Positions 32,669 through 36,173 of a DNA stretch of 36,173 nucleotides are shown here, in pieces. This stretch comes from an uncultured Prevotellaceae bacterium (lineage in GTDB: Bacteria; Bacteroidota; Bacteroidia; Bacteroidales; Bacteroidaceae): contig ONRS01000056.1 of NCBI GenBank assembly GCA_900320255.1, positions 1 through 36,173 on the forward strand. Reading direction: 5' to 3'. The notes beneath the pieces are model-generated. The model saw only the letters and a program-made list of their open reading frames with translations. It was not told where the DNA came from and did no database searches. Numbering within the stretch: position 1 is the first letter of the stretch; the number at the start of each line of letters is the position of its first letter. The position numbers and the translations under genes were made by a program.

Positions 32669-34075
32669 ATGGGAAATCCGAAAGCATTTTTAGAGATACA
32701 CCGCCAAGAAGCTGGCTACCGCCCCATTCACGACCGCATTCACGACTTCGGCGAGGTGGAGCAGACGCTCAACACGCGCGAGCGCAAGTTGCAGGCGAGC
32801 CGTTGTATGGACTGTGGCGTGCCCTTCTGCCATTGGGCCTGCCCGTTGGGCAACAAGGCTCCCGAATGGAACGATGCGCTGTATAAGGGTGACTGGGAGT
32901 TGGCTTACAAGTTGCTTAACAGCACGAACCCCTTCCCAGAGTTCACGGGTCGCATCTGTCCGGCACTGTGCGAGAAAGCCTGCGTACTCAACCGTTTCAA
33001 CCACGAGCCGACGACCAACCGCGAGGATGAGTGCGCCATCATCGAGGCTGCTTTCCGCGAGGGTTATATCCAACAGCGGATACCTGCCAGGAATGGTAAG
33101 CGTGTTGCCGTCATCGGTAGTGGTCCTGCCGGACTGGCTGCTGCCGAAACCCTCAACCAGATGGGCTATACGGTTACCGTCTTCGAGAAGAACGAGGCCG
33201 CTGGCGGCCTACTGCGCTATGGCATCCCCAACTTCAAGCTCAACAAGGCCATAATCGACCGCCGCATTGCGCTGATGGAGGCCGAGGGGATAGAGTTCCG
33301 TTATAATGAAGAGTTAAGAATGAAGAGTGAAGAATTTGCTACCGCACATGGAAGCGAAAAAGATTCTTCACTCTTCACTCTTCACTCTTCATTTGATGCC
33401 TGCATCATCGCCACTGGTACGCCAACAGCCCGTGACCTGAAAGTGCCGGGACGCGAACTGAAGGGAGTGCATTTCGCCCTCGAACTGCTCTCTCAGCAGA
33501 ACCGGGTGCTGGCGGGTATGGAGTTTCCTATCGACGAGTGCATCACCGCCAAAGGCAAGGACGTGCTGGTCATCGGTGGCGGTGATACTGGAAGTGACTG
33601 TATAGGCACCGCTCATCGTCAGGGTTGCAAGAGCGTGACGCAGATAGAGATTATGCCCAAGCCAGTGGAGGGGCCTGACGACCCACAGAACCCCTGGCCC
33701 AACTTCCCCCGCACGCTCAAGACTACCTCGAGCCACGAGGAAGGCTGCACCCGTCGCTGGAACATCAATACGCTCGAGTTTCTGGGTGAGGACGGCAGAC
33801 TGACGGGTGTGAAGGTGCAGGAAATAGACTGGAAACCCAACCCCGAGGGCGGTCGTCCCATCATGGTGGAGAAGGGCGAGCCCTTCATCATTAAGGCAGA
33901 GCTCTGCCTGTTGGCCATGGGATTCCTGAAGCCAGAGCACCCGGAATATCCCGAGAACGTCTTTGTGTGCGGCGATGCCCAGAACGGTGCCTCGCTCGTA
34001 GTGCGCGCCATGGCCAGCGGAATAGAAACAGCCCGCCGCGTCCATGAGTACATCAATAGTAAAAACGTCAAATAG
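32669..34075 (+). CDS. gltD: Glutamate synthase small (beta) subunit, NAD(P)H oxidoreductase
   Basis: This 468-residue protein passes electrons from NAD(P)H to GltB. N-terminal cysteines for Fe-S clusters are C46, C49, C54 and C58 (CMDCGVPFCHWACPLGN), with further cysteines in GRICPALCEKACVLN. The FAD site is VIGSGPAGLAAAE and the NAD(P)H site is VIGGGDTGSDCIG. The C-terminal VFVCGDAQNGASLVVRAMAS is typical. A stretch of about 29 residues (NEELRMKSEEFATAHGSEKD and SSLFTLHSSF) replaces the short turn that normally precedes the DACIIATG strand; it is encoded by an inverted pair of heptamer arrays. The stop codon lies inside a 16-bp tandem repeat that runs into the dapF leader. Confidence 0.97.
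   Translation: MGNPKAFLEIHRQEAGYRPIHDRIHDFGEVEQTLNTRERKLQASRCMDCGVPFCHWACPLGNKAPEWNDALYKGDWELAYKLLNSTNPFPEFTGRICPALCEKACVLNRFNHEPTTNREDECAIIEAAFREGYIQQRIPARNGKRVAVIGSGPAGLAAAETLNQMGYTVTVFEKNEAAGGLLRYGIPNFKLNKAIIDRRIALMEAEGIEFRYNEELRMKSEEFATAHGSEKDSSLFTLHSSFDACIIATGTPTARDLKVPGRELKGVHFALELLSQQNRVLAGMEFPIDECITAKGKDVLVIGGGDTGSDCIGTAHRQGCKSVTQIEIMPKPVEGPDDPQNPWPNFPRTLKTTSSHEEGCTRRWNINTLEFLGEDGRLTGVKVQEIDWKPNPEGGRPIMVEKGEPFIIKAELCLLAMGFLKPEHPEYPENVFVCGDAQNGASLVVRAMASGIETARRVHEYINSKNVK
33305..33390. repeat. Inverted pair of heptamer arrays in frame in gltD
   Basis: Left arm, four heptamers (33305-33332): AATGAAG, AGTTAAG, AATGAAG, AGTGAAG. Right arm, four heptamers (33363-33390): ATTCTTC, ACTCTTC, ACTCTTC, ACTCTTC, the complement of the left. 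The 30-base loop between carries ordinary-looking sequence. A long hairpin is thus built entirely from 7-base words. Confidence 0.88.
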
Positions 34076-34102
34076 TAAAATCGTCAAATAGTAAAATCGT
34101 CA
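34055..34102. repeat. 16-bp tandem repeat across the gltD stop codon
   Basis: Three 16-base units: AATAGTAAAAACGTCA, then AATAGTAAAATCGTCA twice, ending 4 bases before the dapF ATG. The first unit encodes the last GltD residues (NSKNV) and the stop TAG (34073-34075) is in the second. Confidence 0.85.
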
Positions 34103-34106
34103 GATA

Positions 34107-35018
34107 ATGTTAGTTCGATTCACCAAAATGCACGGTTGCGGTAATGACTATATCTATGTCAATGCCATGCAGTACCCTATTGCCGACCCCTCTGCTGCTG
34201 CGATTGAATGGAGCGACCGCCACAAAGGTATCGGCTCCGACGGCCTGGTGCTCATCGACCGCAGTCCCGTCCCCGAGGCCGACTACTCCATGCGCATCTT
34301 CAATGCCGACGGCTCCGAGGCCATGATGTGCGGCAATGCTGCGCGCTGTATCGGTAAGTATCTTTATGAGAAGAAGACCCACCCCTGGCACCTTCCTGTG
34401 AGGGAAAGGCAACGGGTAGGCGAGCTCTGCTCGGGAATGGGGAATGGATACCAAGAGACGGAGATTCGCCTGCTCACGCTCTCTGGTATCAAGACCCTCT
34501 GTCTCCACATTATTAATAATATAGTAGAGTCCGTTACCGTCGATATGGGTGAGCCCGTCTTCGAAGACGAGTCGTTGTTCATCCCCGGACTTGCGCAAGG
34601 GGGCGGGTCTTTCGTCTCGATGGGTAATCCCCATTACGTCATCTTCACCGATGATGTTGACCAGGTTGGTGCGACGGGGCCCAAACTCGAACGTCACCCC
34701 GCCTTCCCCCAGCGCTGCAACATTGAGTTTGCAGCACCCTTGGCTACCTCGGGGGCCAAGGGGGCTCTCCGCGTCCGTGTATGGGAACGCGGCAGCGGCA
34801 TCACTCTGGCTTGCGGCACTGGTGCCTGTGCTACTGCCGTTGCTGCCTGTCTGACAGGCCGTGCCAGTCGTACGAGTGACATTGTGATGGATGGCGGCAC
34901 CCTCCACATTGAGTGGCGCGAAAGCGACAATCACGTCTATATGACCGGTCCTGCTGAGTTCGTCTTCGATGGTGAAATAGAAGCCCCGCTTAATCCCCCC
35001 TTAGGGGAAAATCAATAA
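34107..35018 (+). CDS. dapF: Diaminopimelate epimerase
   Basis: This 303-residue enzyme (usual length about 275) interconverts LL- and meso-diaminopimelate for lysine and peptidoglycan. The start [18 protein letters not shown] is family-typical. The two catalytic cysteines are C75 (MMCGNAARC) and C236 (LACGTGACA), and [11 protein letters not shown] is conserved. Extra length comes from an in-frame element after YLYEKK ([20 protein letters not shown] and then MGNGYQ), a second foreign patch ([12 protein letters not shown]), and a C-terminal tail LNPPLGENQ read from another element. The gene starts 31 bases after gltD and is followed 67 bases later by dapL. Confidence 0.96.
   Translation: MLVRFTKMHGCGNDYIYVNAMQYPIADPSAAAIEWSDRHKGIGSDGLVLIDRSPVPEADYSMRIFNADGSEAMMCGNAARCIGKYLYEKKTHPWHLPVRERQRVGELCSGMGNGYQETEIRLLTLSGIKTLCLHIINNIVESVTVDMGEPVFEDESLFIPGLAQGGGSFVSMGNPHYVIFTDDVDQVGATGPKLERHPAFPQRCNIEFAAPLATSGAKGALRVRVWERGSGITLACGTGACATAVAACLTGRASRTSDIVMDGGTLHIEWRESDNHVYMTGPAEFVFDGEIEAPLNPPLGENQ
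34376..34450. repeat. GC-rich element in frame in dapF
   Basis: Bases 34395-34443 are identical over 49 positions to the minus strand of 20275-20323 in the carA-carB linker, and the flanks are similar. Only one arm of the carAB palindrome is present here. The peptide is [15 protein letters not shown] in both genes. Confidence 0.9.
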
Positions 35019-35065
35019 CCCCAAAAGACCCAATGCCCCTGTTTAGGTCTTCCCCCCAAGGGGGG
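34995..35065. repeat. Hairpin elements at the dapF end and dapL leader
   Basis: CCCC-TTA-GGGG (34997-35007) sits inside the last dapF codons. CCCCCC-AA-GGGGGG (35052-35065) lies 20 bases before the dapL start. AAGACC (35025-35030) and GGTCTT (35046-35051) form another stem between them. They are of the same character as the elements inside genes. Confidence 0.7.
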
Positions 35066-35085
35066 ATAAGAGAGGGGCTCCCATT

Positions 35086-36173
35086 ATGGCTCTTGTAAAC
35101 ATTCACTTCCTGAACCTGCAGAACAACTACCTGTTCGCCGACATTGCCAAGAAGGTCAATGCCTTCAAGGTGATGCACCCCAAGGCCGACGTTATCTCAC
35201 TCGGCATTGGTGACGTCACCCAGCCGCTTTGTCCCGCCGTCGTTGAGGCTATGCATAAGGCAGTCGATGAGATGGCTACAGCCGACGGCTTCCGGGGCTA
35301 CGGTCCCGAGCAAGGCTACGACTTCCTGCGCGAGGCCATCCTGCAGAACGACTTCCGGCCGCGCGGTGTTCGTCTCAGCCTCGACGAGGTCTTCATCAAC
35401 GACGGTGCCAAAAGCGACACGGGCAACTTCCAAGAGTTGCTCCACTGGGACAACTTCATCGGTGTCACCGACCCCATCTACCCCGTCTATATCGACTCCA
35501 ACGTCATGATAGGCCGTTGCGGCACTTATCGTGACGGGCGCTGGACCAATGTGCGCTACATGCCCACCACCGCCGAGAACGGTTTCGTGCCGGAACTGCC
35601 CAAGGGACGCCCCGTGGATGTCATCTACCTCTGCTTTCCCAATAATCCGACGGGCACCGTCATTACCAAGCAGGAGCTACGCAAGTGGGTGAACTACGCC
35701 TTGAAGAACGATGCCCTCATCCTCTTCGATGCTGCCTATCAGGCCTATATCCAGGACCCTGATATTCCCCACAGCATCTACGAGATTCGTGGCGCCCGTA
35801 AGTGTGCCGTCGAGTTCCGCTCGTTCTCCAAGACCGCCGGTTTCACGGGTGTTCGCTGTGGCTACACCATCGTTCCCAAGGAGGTTAGCGTGGCCACCTT
35901 CGAGGGCGAGCGCATCTCCCTTAACCAGCTCTGGCTGCGCCGCCAGTGTACCAAGTTCAACGGCACCAGCTACATCAGCCAGCGTGCTGCCGAGGCCATC
36001 TACTCGCCCGAGGGCAAAAAGCAGGTGCAGCAAACCGTCGGCTACTACATGCAGAACGCCGCCCGCATGCTCAGCGTCTTGCGTGGCCTCGGCTTCGAGT
36101 GCTATGGCGGCGAGCACGCTCCCTACATCTGGATGCGCGTGCCCGACGGCACCACCTCGTGGCAGTTCTTCGA
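35086..36173 (+). CDS. dapL: LL-diaminopimelate aminotransferase, 3' end outside window
   Basis: About 362 residues of an expected 410 are visible. It begins MALVNIHFLNLQNNYLFADI and contains VISLGIGDVTQPLCPAV, GFRGYGPEQGYDFLREAI, CFPNNPTGTV, LILFDAAYQAYI and the PLP-binding Lys249 in FRSFSKTAGFTGVR, all typical of the plant/Chlamydia-type enzyme. It converts tetrahydrodipicolinate to LL-diaminopimelate in one step using glutamate as amino donor, which is DapF's substrate. Its place after gltBD and dapF links glutamate production to its use. The frame is open to the window edge. Start: ATG at 35086, after a GC-rich hairpin. Confidence 0.95.
   Translation, partial: MALVNIHFLNLQNNYLFADIAKKVNAFKVMHPKADVISLGIGDVTQPLCPAVVEAMHKAVDEMATADGFRGYGPEQGYDFLREAILQNDFRPRGVRLSLDEVFINDGAKSDTGNFQELLHWDNFIGVTDPIYPVYIDSNVMIGRCGTYRDGRWTNVRYMPTTAENGFVPELPKGRPVDVIYLCFPNNPTGTVITKQELRKWVNYALKNDALILFDAAYQAYIQDPDIPHSIYEIRGARKCAVEFRSFSKTAGFTGVRCGYTIVPKEVSVATFEGERISLNQLWLRRQCTKFNGTSYISQRAAEAIYSPEGKKQVQQTVGYYMQNAARMLSVLRGLGFECYGGEHAPYIWMRVPDGTTSWQFF

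Noticed and set aside
1-36173. tRNA, rRNA, riboswitch or intact insertion sequence
   Set aside because: No cloverleaf, conserved rRNA stretch, recognised riboswitch core or transposase was seen by eye; small RNAs without known motifs could be missed.

Overview
The window looks like chromosomal DNA of a Bacteroidales bacterium, most likely Prevotella or a close relative from gut or rumen. The reasons are a SusC/SusD pair, Bacteroidetes-type promoters (TTTG or TTG, about 19-20 bp, TAnnTTTG), lysine synthesis by LL-diaminopimelate aminotransferase, a GH9 glycanase, and gene content and order typical of that group. No tRNA, rRNA, CRISPR array or intact insertion sequence was seen.

Region 1 (2-12289, plus strand) is an outer-membrane uptake locus: a SusC transporter (cut by the window edge), its SusD lipoprotein, a small third lipoprotein and a hairpin. 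It is followed by a two-gene module present twice in tandem: a polytopic membrane protein (DUF6057-like), then a beta-propeller lipoprotein carrying a CxxCH haem-attachment motif. Genes in the module overlap by 1-4 bases. Region 2 (12286-14643, minus) is a secreted GH9-type glycoside hydrolase that meets the last module gene tail to tail. Region 3 (14644-16689) is gene-poor: several promoters, small ORFs or remnants, an MBL-fold hydrolase, and an array of eight degenerate 22-bp tandem repeats.

Region 4 (16690-36173) is a divergent nitrogen-assimilation and amino-acid/nucleotide island. Leftward from about 27430 run glnK, amt, an outer-membrane barrel gene, pyrG, a purF-like gene, a carA-carB fusion and asnB. 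Rightward from 27760 run gltB, gltD, dapF and dapL (cut by the window edge). Five glutamine amidotransferases (GltB, PyrG, PurF-like, CarA, AsnB) sit beside the PII sensor and the ammonium channel, so ammonium entry, sensing, glutamate synthesis and glutamine spending are clustered around one divergent promoter region.

Two things stand out. First, the carbamoyl-phosphate synthase is one polypeptide of CarA plus only the first half of CarB, and the linker between them is a palindromic repeat element. Second, the window is peppered with short repeat structures that keep reading frames open. GC-rich palindromic elements, with up to 49 identical bases between copies, lie inside asnB, carAB, gltB (several times) and dapF. 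Phased degenerate heptamer or hexamer arrays lie inside gltB, gltD, the second membrane gene and the signal peptide of the second propeller gene. Palindromic nonamer, 14-bp, 8-bp and 16-bp repeats fill the intergenic spacers. All repeat counts and alignments were made by eye.
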